Notes: generated from the sequence alone by a model not told the origin. A DNA stretch of 64,000 nt from Heterostelium multicystogenum (GCA_003667245.1 RCNN01000154.1:1-64000); one strand, 5' to 3'; positions 24,487 through 36,396 are shown, numbered from the stretch's first letter. Translations and numbers: made by a program.

Positions 24487-26107
24487 ATGGATAAATATCT
24501 ATTCAATATTATCTTTATCTCCATTTTTATTACCACAGCTGTATCTCAAATAATCAATCAACTAACAATTGTTGTTGAGTCCAATACAATTTATGAGTTG
24601 GATTCATATACCATATCCACTGTACAAGGTATCATAGTAAACAACAATGCAACACTCCACCTTTCAAACTCATATATTATGAGTTCAATCATAACAACCT
24701 CTGCCAATATCACTCTACAAAATTCCAATCTTTATGCTCAATATATTTCGATGAGTGGAAATAATTCATATCTTTTTGTAAGTATCAATTATATTGTTCT
24801 TCGAATGAATTGTAAATATGTATTGACTTTGATGATTCAATTTTATATCAAATAGAGTGGATGTAATATTAATTTAAGTACCGGAAACTATTCTATTAAT
24901 GGTTTCCAATCTAAGATTGAAAATTCTACTTTGTCCTTATCAAAATCCTTTTTATTTGTGAATGGTTCAGCTTTGAGTATGAATAATGCTACAGTACAAT
25001 TGACCTCAGGTACTATCTCGCTGATGAATCACAATATCAACAATACCAAGTTTATTTCAAAAAATGAGCTCTCTACTGTGAATCTTTCATCATCAATCAT
25101 CAACAACACAGAATTCAGGTCCGATGTCTTCCAGCCTATAACAGTAAATGGAAGTAGTGATTATTTCTCCTTACCAAGGTTTAACAATGTAACTTTCAAC
25201 CATGCAGACATCTACTCCATGGGTTACTTCAAAAATTGTTTATTCAACAATGTAAGGACTTGGGCACAAAGTAATTTTCAAATTCTGGGACCAACTGCCA
25301 AATTCACAGGTCGTTTTGAAAATCTCGGACTTATTTATGCCAAAGATGTTGATATCCAAGCAGACTTATACATTCAAAAATCATATACAAATATTTTATC
25401 ATTGGATAAAGTTAATATTACCTGTATGAATTCAATAATTATAGAATCTAGCAATATACAAATCTTAGATGGAATTTCCAATATCAATTGTTATTTAAAT
25501 CTAATTGATACTTCAATTTCATTAACAGATAATGCAAGACTCAATATTAGTAGTGATTTCCAACAATCAGGCGGTTATTTCCACATCAAAATTAATAATG
25601 CTTTTAATAGTTTGGTGAATTTCAAGAAATCCTCAAAAATTAACTTTATAATTATTATAATATATCCATATAGCTATGGTCGATATACTTTGGCAACTTT
25701 TGCCCAAAATCCTTCATTGAATGTTTCATCAATCAGATTGGATGCTATTGATGATGCTTGGAGGGAAAAGATTCAAAATTGTTCAAAGATTGAATTAAAT
25801 TCTCATAATCTTATTGTTGACACAACCAATTGTAGGAGCATTACTTCAACAACTGTCACACAAACCACATCACAATCATCAACTGGACAAACAACAACTG
25901 GAGAGTCAACAACATCACAAACAACAACTGGACAGTCAACAGCATCACAATCAACAACTGGACAGTCAACTACATCACAAAACAACAACCGGACAATCAA
26001 CAACATCAACAACCACCACCACAACAGGAGTGAATGATTCATGCAAAATACATCCACACTTCTCATTAATTCTTCTTGTTTTTCTTTTTCTTTTTGTAGT
26101 ATTGTAA
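24487..26107 (+). CDS. secreted, GPI-anchored-type cell-surface protein
   Basis: Exons 24487-24777 and 24856-26107. It starts with a clear signal peptide (MDKYLFNIIFISIFITTAVSQ). The ectodomain of about 400 residues is dense in N-x-S/T sites and short beta-strand-like repeats. It is followed by a Thr/Ser/Gln/Gly tandem region (TTGQSTTSQ-type units near 25860-26010) and a C-terminal hydrophobic tail (SLILLVFLFLFVVL) with no cytosolic part, as in GPI signals. One extra A near 25978-25982 shifts the frame out of the tail; removing it restores the tail and a stop at 26107. The ectodomain family is not recognised. A second, damaged copy follows immediately. Adhesion or recognition is a plausible but unproven role. 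Confidence 0.75.
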
Positions 26108-26385
26108 ACAAAAGATAAATAAATGCTCATGATATTGAATAAATATTTTATATGACTTAATTAGAATTTTATCAGGTATTAATAGTTTAATTTATTTATA
26201 TTTGTTCATTTTATTATAGTGGAAGAATACTGAGATAACTTCATTATCATTTTATAGGGTACTCCAAGGAATAGAAATTGTAAATTACTCCTCTCGGATA
26301 GATCTTGGGTAATTAGTTTATTTTTGGTCCCTTGTTTACTTTGCTTAATGACTCCTATATTTTTCAAGTGATTTTTCATTGATGT

Positions 26386-26538
26386 TTACAATATACCTTG
26401 TACAGTGGATATGGTATATGAATCCAACTCATAAATTGTATTGAACTCAACAACAATTGTTTGTTGGTTGATTCTTTTAGATACTACTGTGGTAATAAAA
26501 ATGGAGATAAAGATAATATTGAATAGATATTTTTCCAT
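26386..26538 (-). pseudogene. inverted first-exon fragment of the surface-protein paralogue
   Basis: On the minus strand, starting at 26538, the sequence repeats the signal peptide and first 50 residues of the upstream gene (MEKYLFNIIFISIFITT, then IYELDSYTISTVQG). Similarity at DNA level continues to about 26375 and into the 5' flank. It faces away from the rest of the duplicated gene, so it cannot supply that copy with a signal peptide. Confidence 0.85.
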
Positions 26539-26732
26539 TTGTGTAAATTTAAAACAATAATGATTTTGAATAGTAAACAATATTTTTGGTTTGATCAATC
26601 ATCAATTGATTTATTGGTTAAGTATGATTTCTTTTAAATTTATCATTGTTTTTTAACAAGAATGTAATATTTACTGTTCTCAAAGATTTGTATACATACC
26701 ACAAATACATTTTCAATGAAAGGTCAGTGTTG

Positions 26733-27922
26733 CAAACTATTCTATTAATGGTTTCCAATCGAAAATTGAAAATTCTACTTTGTCCTTATCAAAATCCTTT
26801 TTATTTGTGAATGGTTCAGCTTTGAGTATGAATAATGCTACATTACTACTGAACTCAGGTACTATCTCGCTGATGAATCACAATATCAACAATACCAAGT
26901 TTATTTCAAAAAATGAGCTCTCTACTGTGAATCTTTCATCATCAAATATCAATAACACAGAGTTAAGGTCCGATGTCTTACAATCTATAACTGTCAATAG
27001 AAGAAGTGCTTGTTACACAATACCAAGGTTTAACAATGTAACTTTCAACCAATCAGACATCTACTCATCAGGTATTTTCAGAAAATTGTTTATTCAACAA
27101 TGTAAGAATTTGAGCAAGAACATATTTCCAGATTCTTGGACCATCTGCCAAATTCACAGGTCGTTTTGAAAATCTCGGACTTATTTATACCAAAGATGTT
27201 GATATCCAAGCAGACTTATACATTCAAAAATCATCCACAACTATGTTAATACTGGAAAGTGTTAAAATTACCTGTATGAATTCAATCAATGTTGGTTCCA
27301 GTCTTTTATATTTCTTAAATCTAAAAGAATCAGATCTATCCCTTACAGAAACCTTAAGACTCATATTAGTATTGATTTCCAACAAGCCGGTGGTCAAGTT
27401 TTTTGTAAAAATTAATGCTTTTAATAGTTTGGTGAATTTCAGGAAATCAGTATCTATTTCCTCTATTACTGTTAGAGTAAATACAGGCAGTTATGGTAGA
27501 TACACTTTGGCAACTTTCGAAGAAAATCCTTCTTTGAATATTTCATCAATTAAATAAAGTTCATCTGATGTTGAATGGAATACCAAGATTCAAAATTGTT
27601 CAAAGATTGGATTAAATTCACAAAATCTCATTGTAGACTTAAGATATTGTAATGATACCCCTCCAACCACAACTGGACAATCCATAACATCACAATCAAC
27701 AACTGGAAGTCAACAACATCACAAACAGCAACTGTACAAACAGCAACTGGACAGTCAACTACATCACAATCAACAACTGGACAGCCAACAACTGGACAAA
27801 CAACAAGACAATCAACAACATCAACAACCACCACCACATCAGGAGTGAATGATTCATGCAAAATACATCCACACTACTCATTAATTCTTCGGTTTTCCCT
27901 TATTTTTATTGTAGTCTCCTAA
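26733..27922 (+). pseudogene. duplicated body of the surface-protein gene, lacking its first exon
   Basis: From about 26733 the plus strand follows exon 2 of the upstream gene almost base for base at first (SKSFLFVNGSALSMNNAT identical), then diverges. It keeps the Thr/Gln/Gly repeat tract (27660-27830) and the C-terminal tail (VNDSCKIHP, hydrophobic end, stop at 27920-27922). The frame is broken several times, for example after 27110, near 27340 and after 27557, more often than the sequence-error rate in neighbouring genes predicts. No signal-peptide exon precedes it in the right orientation. I call it a pseudogene produced by tandem duplication plus an internal inversion. Confidence 0.8.
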
Positions 27923-28261
27923 AAACAAAGAACATAATTTAATAAAATTTTTTGAGGTAGATCATAACATATACTATAGCCTGCTACAGAGTAGTTTGAA
28001 GTAAATGATATGATTTTATTTATTTAGTTCAAGTGTAATTTTTAAGATAGACACATGATCTTTCCACACTTCATATTTTAGAAGTTGATTCATGAAATTC
28101 ATTATTATTGGTGTGAGTTGAATTTATTGTTTTAAATGAGAAAAAAATGATAAAGAAGATTTATAAATACAAAAGAAAATTAAGTAGCTTGGGAATGAAG
28201 AGTTAATGTTGTTGGAAAATAAGATATGGTGAATGATTTGGGTGCCAACTACATTATTTAG
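27923..28261. other. intergenic
   Basis: A/T-rich 3' flank between the surface-protein pseudogene and the BROX-like gene. Nothing recognised. Confidence 0.55.
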
Positions 28262-30076
28262 TTAATTGTGCATCCTCCACTTTCTTTCTTTTGTGGTTGT
28301 TGTTTGGGTGTGGATTTGGTGGTCGATGAAGAAGAACTTTTCAAATATAGTCATTATTTTCGGAATCATTTTCTACTTTTAAGTCCTTTGTGTCTTTTGA
28401 TTCCAATTTTGGTGTATTTTCGATGGGGAGTGGTGTAATGTCGGCCATTGATAGCTTTTTGTTGTAATTAAATAAAGTGTACATTTTCTCATCCCAAAGT
28501 ACATTAGTTTGTGGCATAGCAAAATCTCTTGGTTTTGCTAATCTGTTTGCGTCTGGCAAAGGTGAAACTTCGTCGGGAACAGTTTGGTATCCAATAACTT
28601 TATTTTCCCTCTCAAATCTATAATAAAGTATAATCATTAGTTACCTCTATGTTTATTGAAGTAGATATCAATCAATGAGTATATATACCTAGCCAATTCA
28701 GTTTCTAAAATAGTGTATAGGTATGAGGTGGGCTTCTTTAGCGAATCAAGGGAGATTGTGTTACTGGCGCAGGTTTTCATCAAAGCCTTTGAGTTTTTCA
28801 AAAAGTAAAGTGCTTGTTGTCCAGAGACAATTGCATCTCCATATTTGTGAGTAGCATTCTGAGTGAAAGCATTCAAATAGTATGAGAGTGACAAGTAGAG
28901 AGAGTGTTTGTAGTTGAGGGAATACGGAGAGCTTCTCCAAACGTTGTTCAAAGAGACTTCCAATGTTGGTGAGCAAAGTGAGAGCCTCTTGATAGATATT
29001 GGCAGTGTCGACGGCAATCTTACAGATCAAGTTGGTAGAGGTGTTCTTTTTGCATGCACGTCCAATGGTAATCTCTTGTGCCTGGGCGATAGCCTGTAGG
29101 TAGAGAACACGAAGGAAGGTGTCGCTAAAGTCTGTTTGTCTAACATCTTCGTCCATCTTTGGCGCAATCTTGGTTCTGATGTACTCGAATCACCAGCAGC
29201 TTCTCAAGAGACAGTCATAAACTACGTTTCTAACCTCGTCGTTCAATCCGTCGTCTTGGGCATTCTTTGTGACCAAGAACTGTGAATATCCCATATACCA
29301 AACCGATTGATTGAAAATAACACCGCCAATCTCCAGCAAAGCATCGTTAGAAGCAACGACACGCTCTGACCCAGCAATAGTTGACCATTGATTAATATAG
29401 GTTATATCTAAGTGTTTTCTTTTCGCTCTTAGAGTTTGAAGATGAAGCAACGCTCTTTGAAGGTTTTGTTTTTGTCTCGTCTTTCTTTTCCTCGTTGGTA
29501 TCACCACCGTTACTATCATCTTCAATATCATTAATAGATTTAGATTTTCCAACTTGTTCGCTTTCACTCTCGCTATCTGAATCAGAGTTATCGTTATCCT
29601 TTTCATCAGCCGATGATGATTGCTCGACCAAAATATTTCCAACCAAACCATTCAACATTGAAAGATAGTTATTTGTTTTCTCAACCAACTCCTTGATATC
29701 AACTATTATCAAAAATATTAGTATATACGAGTATGATTTTTATAGCTCCGTGATTATTTATAGTATTTACCTTTATCTAATTCTTTTGCACTTTGAGAGA
29801 AATATTGATCGTTATAGCTATCAGAGGCATCTGAGAGCTCCTTAGCCAATTGGAATACATGTGGATTAGATGAATCATTTGATAGTTCGGCAAGCTTTGC
29901 TTTATAGACAGGTGAAGATCTTTGTTTCAATCTGTGAACGAACAGACATTGTTGATCGAAAACTGGTTGGCCTTGCATTTGTAATCTTTCTTTTATTACT
30001 ACTGGCACTCTATCTCTACTAAGAATCGAATCTAATTGATAATTTAACCTTACTAACTTGGCAATGTATCTAGATT
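28262..30076 (-). CDS. BROX-like BRO1-domain protein with CAAX-like end, 5' exon missing
   Basis: BRO1-domain protein of the ESCRT/ALIX family. Exons 30076-29771, 29702-28689 and 28617-28262. The first exon recognised begins inside the protein (YIAKLVRLNYQLDSIL) after an AG acceptor, and no start ATG was found, so an upstream exon in 30080-30740 is likely. Seen: QQCLFVHRLKQRSSPVYKAK, an acidic insert (SDSDSESESEQ), INQWSTIAGSERVVASND, RAAGDFEYIRTKIAPKM, LYLQAIAQAQEITIGRA (BRO1 core), HKYGDAIVSGQQAL and FERENKVIGYQTVPDE. Five one-base indels must be corrected (near 29415, 29201, 29188, 28951 and 28344). After the last correction the protein ends in Lys/Gln-rich sequence and CTIN, a CAAX-like prenylation box as in BROX. 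Likely membrane-attached ESCRT-III partner. Confidence 0.8.
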
Positions 30077-30079
30077 ACA

Positions 30080-30528
30080 AATATACTATAATATTGATGT
30101 TTAATATATATATGTATTGTATTGTATTGTATTGTTATTATAAAGTAATATATAATGTAATACTTTAACAAAGAAATAAGTAACTCTAATTGAAATGTTT
30201 AAAAATAAAATAAAATAAATAAAAGTAAAATAAAGTAAAGTAAATAAAAGTAAAGGAAAAGCAATAATAATAATAAACAACACAAGACAATAAAATTATT
30301 CTTAAGTTTGTGGGAAGGAAAGTGGTATTATTAATTATTTTGTGTTTTATTTTTTTGTTTTTTGTTTTTGGATTTACTTAATTTTTATTGACATTGACAA
30401 CATTGGGATTGTGTGAATGTTGATATTTATTTAGTTTAAAAACAACAGAGATAACTTTAATAGTAATACGAAGTAATTAAGATTTATGATGATGTATCTT
30501 GTTTGCCTGACTTGAGTCTATCATTTTC

Positions 30529-30574
<46 letters not shown>

Positions 30575-30741
30575 GGAGTCCACTACACTTAATTTGTTGA
30601 TCAAACAATCATATTGATTTATATTTGTTTTTTTTACATTTTTGTTTTTTTTTTGATTTTTATTGTTGATTTTGTTCTAATTTGAATGAACATTATTATT
30701 ATTGTTTCATATATTTGTAGATATATTATATAATTTAAAAG
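30080..30741. repeat. intergenic with (ATT)n microsatellite
   Basis: Holds a run of about 16 ATT units (30529-30574), TTTT tracts and TAAAG repeats near 30200-30260. The missing first exon of the BROX-like gene should lie here, but no convincing ATG with a donor site was found. Confidence 0.6.
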
Positions 30742-31472
30742 ATGGGTGGACAACCAAGGTAATATTATTGATATCAAATTGTACAAAGGGTCACTGCATA
30801 GCATATCAGTTATTAATATGATTCCTTCTTTTCTTTACTTTTAATGTACATTAAATGTCGATGAATAATATAATAATATAGATATCCTTATCCAACTGTA
30901 TGTATCATTTGTTTATAATCCATCAAGTCATTGAGTTGATAGATACTAATACTTTGTAATAGACTGTATGGACACCAACAGGTAAATAACGAAATGATGA
31001 AACTAGTCTATTGAAGAACAATCAATAAATCAATCAAACAGACAGAACAGAACAAACAGCACAGAGACGAATGAACTTTATTAAACCATGCATAAAACTC
31101 ATTTGATCTGATTTGATTTGATTAGTTTGGAGACTTGAAAGAGATGATACTAATACACTGATAATGAATAAATAGGTGGATGGTGGTGCGAATTCCCAAA
31201 GAATTGCCATTCAAACAGAACTAAAGTTGTTATTGGACTTGCTGGTCTTTTAACCTCATTGTACATTGGATCTAAGATGACTGAGGTCAGTAGCAAACAA
31301 ACATACCTTTCTTCTCGTAATACTGTAGTCATGCAGAAGTATTTGGAAGAAATCAATGTTTACCATTTATCTATACCCTAAGACTAACATGCATTCCTAA
31401 CAATTACAGAGAAGATTCCCACATTACCCACCACCTCAGGTAGAGGACAACAGTCATCATGCACATCATTAA
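30742..31472 (+). CDS. conserved GGWW mini membrane protein, five exons
   Basis: Small spliced gene of about 74 residues. Exons 30742-30758, 30882-30897, 30961-30981, 31176-31285 and 31410-31472, each with GT/AG ends and consistent phase. The product begins MGGQPRYPYPT, then VWTPTGGWWCEFPKN, one membrane segment (VVIGLAGLLTSLYIG), a basic/Pro patch (RRFPHYPPP) and a His-rich end (HHAHH). A VW-x-P-x-GGWW-x(3)-P-x-N start followed by one membrane helix resembles small mitochondrial inner-membrane proteins, possibly a complex I accessory subunit; that identification is tentative. Two exons are only 16-21 nt, an unusual micro-exon structure for this window. No frameshift is needed. Confidence 0.7.
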
Positions 31473-31989
31473 GAAAGATATCACTCTCGATATAGCAATT
31501 AATGAACGATCAATATAATATAAACTAATAAACAAGCAAGCAAACAAACAGGAACAGGCATATGCATATATAACATCAAAAGAAAACGAATTATCGCCTA
31601 GTTGTACTGCAGTATTTAATTTATCTACCATCTGAGCATGAGGAACAATGACTATTTCAACAGTAATAAATATATCTCCTTGAAATATAAAATCAATGAC
31701 TTCAATATTGAGTTGATAGAAAAGAGATTCGTGTCAATAAGAGTATGAATAATAATGATGTATTATTGATCACTTCCCACAAAATTAGGTTGCACTACTC
31801 ATTGATTTTTGTGTGGTGGTTTACCACCTTTCGCTTCGTAAAATGAATGAAACCAATGGTGGTGTTTATATTTGTTCGTGTTTTCCAAAACCAAATTAAT
31901 TAATTTGATCAAACAAAACAACGAATGTCATTATTATCATTACTATCTAATAATAGTAATAATATTATATAGTTATAATAATAATAATA
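31473..31989. other. intergenic; promoter of coq2
   Basis: No gene supported. Contains TTCCCACAA at about 31767-31775, which resembles the upstream element of dictyostelid small-RNA genes, and a small perfect stem (GGTGG-TTTA-CCACC) near 31816-31829. No RNA gene could be recognised downstream. Confidence 0.45.
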
Positions 31990-33409
31990 ATGAAAAGAGC
32001 AAGAACAGTTATATCTTTAATTGATGTGGCGACTTTCCCGGGAAAGTCTCTTTCATCATTGCATCAAAGTAGTCTAACTAGTATATCTAATGGCTGCCTG
32101 ACCAGTCTAAGACTAAGACATTACTCAACAGTCATCAATATAAACAATAATAGATCTACACATAGATATGTCAATAGGTTACTAAATAGCAAAGCATCAT
32201 CCTACTTTGCCTCAGAAGCTCTATATATTCCAGGTAGATTCAACACTACTTCTTCTACTTCTGCTTCGCCTGCAACACCTACAACTATTTCAAGATAGCA
32301 CGATCAACAACAATGACAGCCCGAACGAGGATAATGATAATAGATTAGTGCCTCAGACCTCATGGGTCGATAAGGCACCCCCACATATCCAGCCTTACTT
32401 GCGTTTGTTCCAGATTGGATAAGCCAATTGGTACACTGCTACTTCTATATCCATGTCTTTGGAGTACTGCAATAGCAGCACAGCCTGGAAGCCTACCAGA
32501 CTTGAAGTTGATGCTTATGTTTGCTACTGGTGCATTCTTGATGAGATCAGCGGGATGTGTTATCAACGATATGGCAGACTACAAGTTTGACAGAAAAGTA
32601 GACAGAACCAAGACCAGACCCATCGCATCGAACCAACTTACACACAAAGAAGCATTGGCACTATTAGCAGGACAACTTGCAGTATCCTTTGGATTGCTTC
32701 TAAACTTTAATATATATACGTAAGTAAACATTTATGATAACTTTGGCGGTTGATTCATGAACACAAACTTATATTGGCTATAAATATCACTACCATCAGT
32801 ATTCTCCTATCATTGGCATCTGTACCAATTGTAATTATTTATCCATTTATGAAGAGATATACTTACTATCCCCAGTTTGTCCTGGGTTGTGCATTCAATT
32901 GGGGTGCATTAGTAGGATACTCGGCAGTCAACGGCTACTGCGACTGGAAGATTTGTCTGCCATTGTATGTCGCTGGTATTTCCTGGACGATGGTCTACGA
33001 CACCATCTATGCCCACATGGACAAAAAGGATGACCTGTCAGTCGGTGTCAAGTCCACTGCACTTGCTTTTGGCGATCGAAGCAGAGAGATCCTCGCTGGA
33101 TTCTCCGCTGCCACCATTGCAGCACTCAATCTTGCAGGATGGGCTGCTTCAATGCCTGAAATCTACTATGTTGGAACATCGATCGGTGCCTTGCACCTCG
33201 CTTGGCAAATGCTCCGTGTTGACTTCTCCAAGCCCAAGTCCTGTATGAAATTCTTTATCTCCAACAAAACATTTGCACTCATCATCCTCATCACCATCAT
33301 CATCTCAAGATTGCTCGACAATGCCGAAGTTGAGCTGTCGCACTGCTTGGACCATTCAATGTCGCCTCGATCGACAATAGAAAGAAACAAGAGTAAAGTT
33401 TATAACTAA
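31990..33409 (+). CDS. coq2: 4-hydroxybenzoate polyprenyltransferase (COQ2/UbiA)
   Basis: Mitochondrial inner-membrane enzyme that attaches the polyprenyl tail to 4-hydroxybenzoate in ubiquinone synthesis. Exons 31990-32719 and 32800-33409. The N-terminal 100 residues are Arg/Ser-rich and acid-poor, fitting a mitochondrial presequence. The catalytic part starts YLRLFRLDKPIGTLLLLYP, carries the prenyl-diphosphate/Mg site NDMADYKFDRKVDRTKTRPIA, then YPFMKRYTYYPQFVLG and the second Asp-rich motif YDTIYAHMDKKDD. About eight membrane segments follow UbiA topology. Two one-base insertions (in TTT at 32288-32290 and CC at 32410-32411) break the presequence-core join; removing them restores the conserved start of the domain. 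The C-terminus after the last helix is short and polar. Confidence 0.92.
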
Positions 33410-33678
33410 TTAAAAGAATGATCAATTGGACCAGACAGTTTTGATTTGGATAATTGTGAATGTAATTTATTACACCTAATTAGGTGACATTGTCAGACCA
33501 TGACTCTGGCACCTTGAATATTTTATTTGTTACTTTTGTATATAATTATTTGTAGATTTGTTTTATTTCATTTGGATTGGTAGGTTGGTTAGGTTTGTTT
33601 TGGATTTGGTTTGATTTTATTTCTTGTTTTGTTTCTTTGTTTGATTGTTTTTTTTTTAGAGGATGATGTTAGTTTAAT

Positions 33679-34599
33679 TTACTCATCATCATCAACAACA
33701 TCATCATCGTGGACTGATGTTGATTTTTTTCTCATATTAATAAATAGAATATTAATATTAGCATTCAATTTTTGATAAAAGTGGTATTCCATTCAATGCA
33801 GATATCAATTTAAAAAGGATTACACAATATTATAATTATTTACAACAAATTAGTCCACTTACCTCTTCCATTGATTTTATATATTCAGCATGATTGGGAC
33901 CCTTTTCAACAGAAACAATTAACTCCACACTTGAAACTAAACCAGTTTGAACTCCTGTGGTGAAAAGAAATAAATTGTAAGTGATCGCCCTCAAGTGCAT
34001 TGTGATATAGCATTATTACATCTCAACCCAACCATTGGTAGTGGTAAATTATAATATAGTTGTAGTGTTGGCTGATGATGAATTTATCCCATAGTGGTGA
34101 TTACCTACTTTTTATAACAATAACATTGTTTGACTTTAAATACTCAACAGTTTGACAGACTTTTGAAATTGCTAAATTTGTGTATCAATTCAATCAAATT
34201 AAAATAAAAATTGTAGTTTGATTGTTAGTTTAAATAGAAACTTGGGGGTGTGTTTGATTGATAATCTATTAAGGCTACATACCTCTTCCTAAACCAGATA
34301 TATCAACATAATCTTCTGTCTCTAGAAATCTCGCAGCCAAATCAGCGTAATAATAAGAGGACTTTACTTTATCTTTTGAAATTTTAATTTTTCTCTTATC
34401 GTGTCCATTGTTAATACCCTTTGGTAGAGGTGGTGAATCTACAGTAACACATTATTATTAAAAATTACAATTAATATTAATGATCAATCAATGAGTGATT
34501 CAAACAACATCAACTACCAGCCACACAACGTTGTTGATGTCCACTCTCAAAATATCAAAGACATCATGAATTGTCATTCATTACTTATATACCTGTCAT
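33679..34599 (-). CDS. Alba-domain nucleic-acid-binding protein
   Basis: Five exons on the minus strand: 34599-34593 (only ATGACAG), 34438-34283, 34171-34109, 33954-33863 and 33730-33679. The product is about 135 residues: MTDSPPLPKGINNGHDKRKI, then YYYADLAARFLETEDYVDIS, GLGRAISKVCQTVEYLKSNN, and VQTGLVSSVELIVSVEKG. This is the Alba fold order (helix, GxGxAIxxAV-like turn, strands) seen in plant/protist Alba and RPP20/RPP25-type proteins that bind RNA or RNase P/MRP RNA. In the seven-A run at 33724-33730 one base looks extra. As read the protein ends at SPR; with six A it ends in an acidic DDDVVDDDE tail. Both ends are possible. Confidence 0.75.
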
Positions 34600-35640
34600 T
34601 GTATTATTTATTATATATATGAAAATCCAGTGTAACTAATTTGGCAATTAAAATCAGCGAATCAATTAAAGAATCAATCCTATAAGCTTGTTGCTTTCTT
34701 CACTGTAAGTAGCTGCTTTTCCTCGAGGTCTATATATATATAAATAAATCTGTCCTATTCGAATCTAATCTTATTTAATATATATTCTATTCTTTCTTGT
34801 CTTGTTGTCTTGGTATGTGTTTTTTCTTGGCTTATTGATCAATAAAAATATACGAAAAGCAATCTGTTTTTTTGTTTGGGTATATTTAATTAATCTGTAT
34901 TTTATCTATTATCTATTATCTATTCTATTCTTGAATTACTATTATTATATTTCTATTAATTATTCAAATATATATAATAAACAACCTATGGTTGATCATA
35001 ATAATAATAAAATAAGTCAATGAATATGAATGATTATTAGTTAATTAATTAATTAGGTATATTGAACTTATATGTTAATGAGGATATATATGATTGAACT
35101 GTAAGTGTGAATAAGAAGGCGGTGTGTAAATATAGATGTTAATTTGTGTTTTTTTGATTTTTGTAGTGTGTTGTTGTTTATATAGAATTATAATATATAT
35201 ATATATATACAGTTATTTATTTATTTATAATAATTTTATATAATATAATAATAAATAATAAATAATTTACTAATTTAATAAATATTTAATAAACTAGATT
35301 GTTTAAATTTATATTTTTGTTTTATAAATTTTAATTTTAATTTAGAATTTGAATTTAATTAATTAATTTGAAATGAACAACAACAACAAATAGATCTTTC
35401 TTTTTTTCTTTATTATTATTATTTTTTATATAAATTATTATTATTATTAGTATTATTTTTAATGTTATAACTATTGAAATTGACAAAGCAGATAATTACA
35501 AGATTCAAAATCAATGCGATAAATAATAAATCATTATTTAAACAATAAAAACCAAACAACAAGAACAACAAGAAATTGTTATTATAAAAAATATATTTAA
35601 TTAATTTACTAATTTTGAATTTTGAGTTCCCTGAAAGATT
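34600..35640. other. A/T-rich intergenic
   Basis: Almost pure A/T in parts (34740-35480) with TA repeats near 34730 and 35195-35212 and TATT/AATA runs. The open frame 34802-35023 is composition-driven. Nothing functional recognised. Confidence 0.6.
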
Positions 35641-35700
35641 CTAAGATTTTTTTTTTTGAACATGCATTCAAGCCTATATAACCACACTATCCGAACAGGT

Positions 35701-36097
35701 TCCAATCAATTATTTCATATGATCTGATTGACAATCAACAACTCCCCCAATTTGTCCAAACTTTTTATACTAATGAAATGAAATTGGTTCATTATTGATA
35801 GAAAATGATTTCTATCAATATCAATGACATGAAACTAATATTACATATCTTCAAAGATAAATAACTAACTCTTACCATTATCATCAATCAAAATTAATAT
35901 TTGATCGATTTTCAGGCATTTAACAAGTTTTATTGAATTCCTAAAGTCACCATTATCACCTATTGGAAGTCTATTTTGTCTTCACTATACACTTAATACA
36001 TTCCTGACTTAATAATAATAATAATAATAATGATAACACACCTGGAATTGGAAATGGACTGTCCACTATTGCTGTCTTGTCAGACTTGTTGCTGTTT
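35701..36097 (-). other. exon-like fragments, unassigned
   Basis: On the minus strand two stretches look coding and join in phase across an intron with GTGTGT donor and ATAG acceptor: 36097-36042 (ends DSPFPIPG) and 35960-35877 (DNGDFRNSIKLVKC, then IDQILILIDDN), followed by a GTAAGA donor. A third piece near 35762-35710 (KFGQIGGVVDC) could follow. The order is loosely reminiscent of the C-terminal half of CLP1/GRC3 kinases, but no start codon, Walker motif or stop could be placed. It may be a decayed gene relic or a small gene with unresolved ends. Confidence 0.3.
35794..35819. repeat. 11-bp perfect inverted repeat
   Basis: ATTGATAGAAA at 35794-35804 is the exact reverse complement of 35809-35819, with loop ATGA. 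It lies inside the intron-like part of the unassigned minus-strand fragment. Confidence 0.6.
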
Positions 36098-36235
36098 TTA
36101 TTTTTTATTTTTTTTAAAATTTTTTTGATTTTTGATAGTTTTTTTTTTTACATTGCGTTTGTGTGATCATATTAAAGCTTAGTCATAGTTTGTTTAGATA
36201 GTTAATATATATATTTTACAATATTAGATTATAGA

Positions 36236-36396
36236 ATGATTCACGGAAACATTAACGATTGGAGAAACTCACCAATCTTCAAGCCAAAGTTCAACAATAA
36301 TCCTCCCAGGTTTCAAGCCAGCTGTTGGTTTGTTCGCTGTTTACTGTGTTGCTGAGTTTCATCTTTGATTCTGTCAAGCCAAAGGAATCCCATTAA
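36236..36396 (+). CDS. ndufb3: NADH:ubiquinone oxidoreductase subunit NDUFB3 (B12)
   Basis: Single-span membrane-arm subunit of respiratory complex I. The 52-residue product reads MIHGNINDWRNSPIFK, then NNILPGFKPAVGLFAVYCVAEF and DSVKPKESH. This matches the NDUFB3 pattern of a DxWR-like start, a GFK-G turn, one helix ending in an AE pair, and a short basic tail. Two extra bases break the frame: one A near 36299 (AATAATC for AATATC) and one T at 36357-36359. Without correction three small unrelated frames appear, so automated gene callers would miss it. No intron. It is the second complex I subunit in this window. Confidence 0.72.

Noticed and set aside
31760..31830. Possible small nuclear or class I RNA gene behind a TTCCCACAA element
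   Set aside because: Only the upstream-like element and a 5-bp stem are visible; the typical 5' end of dictyostelid class I RNAs is absent.
34802..35023. 73-codon frame in A/T-rich DNA
   Set aside because: Very low complexity (Ile, Tyr, Asn, Phe), no domain, no plausible start context.
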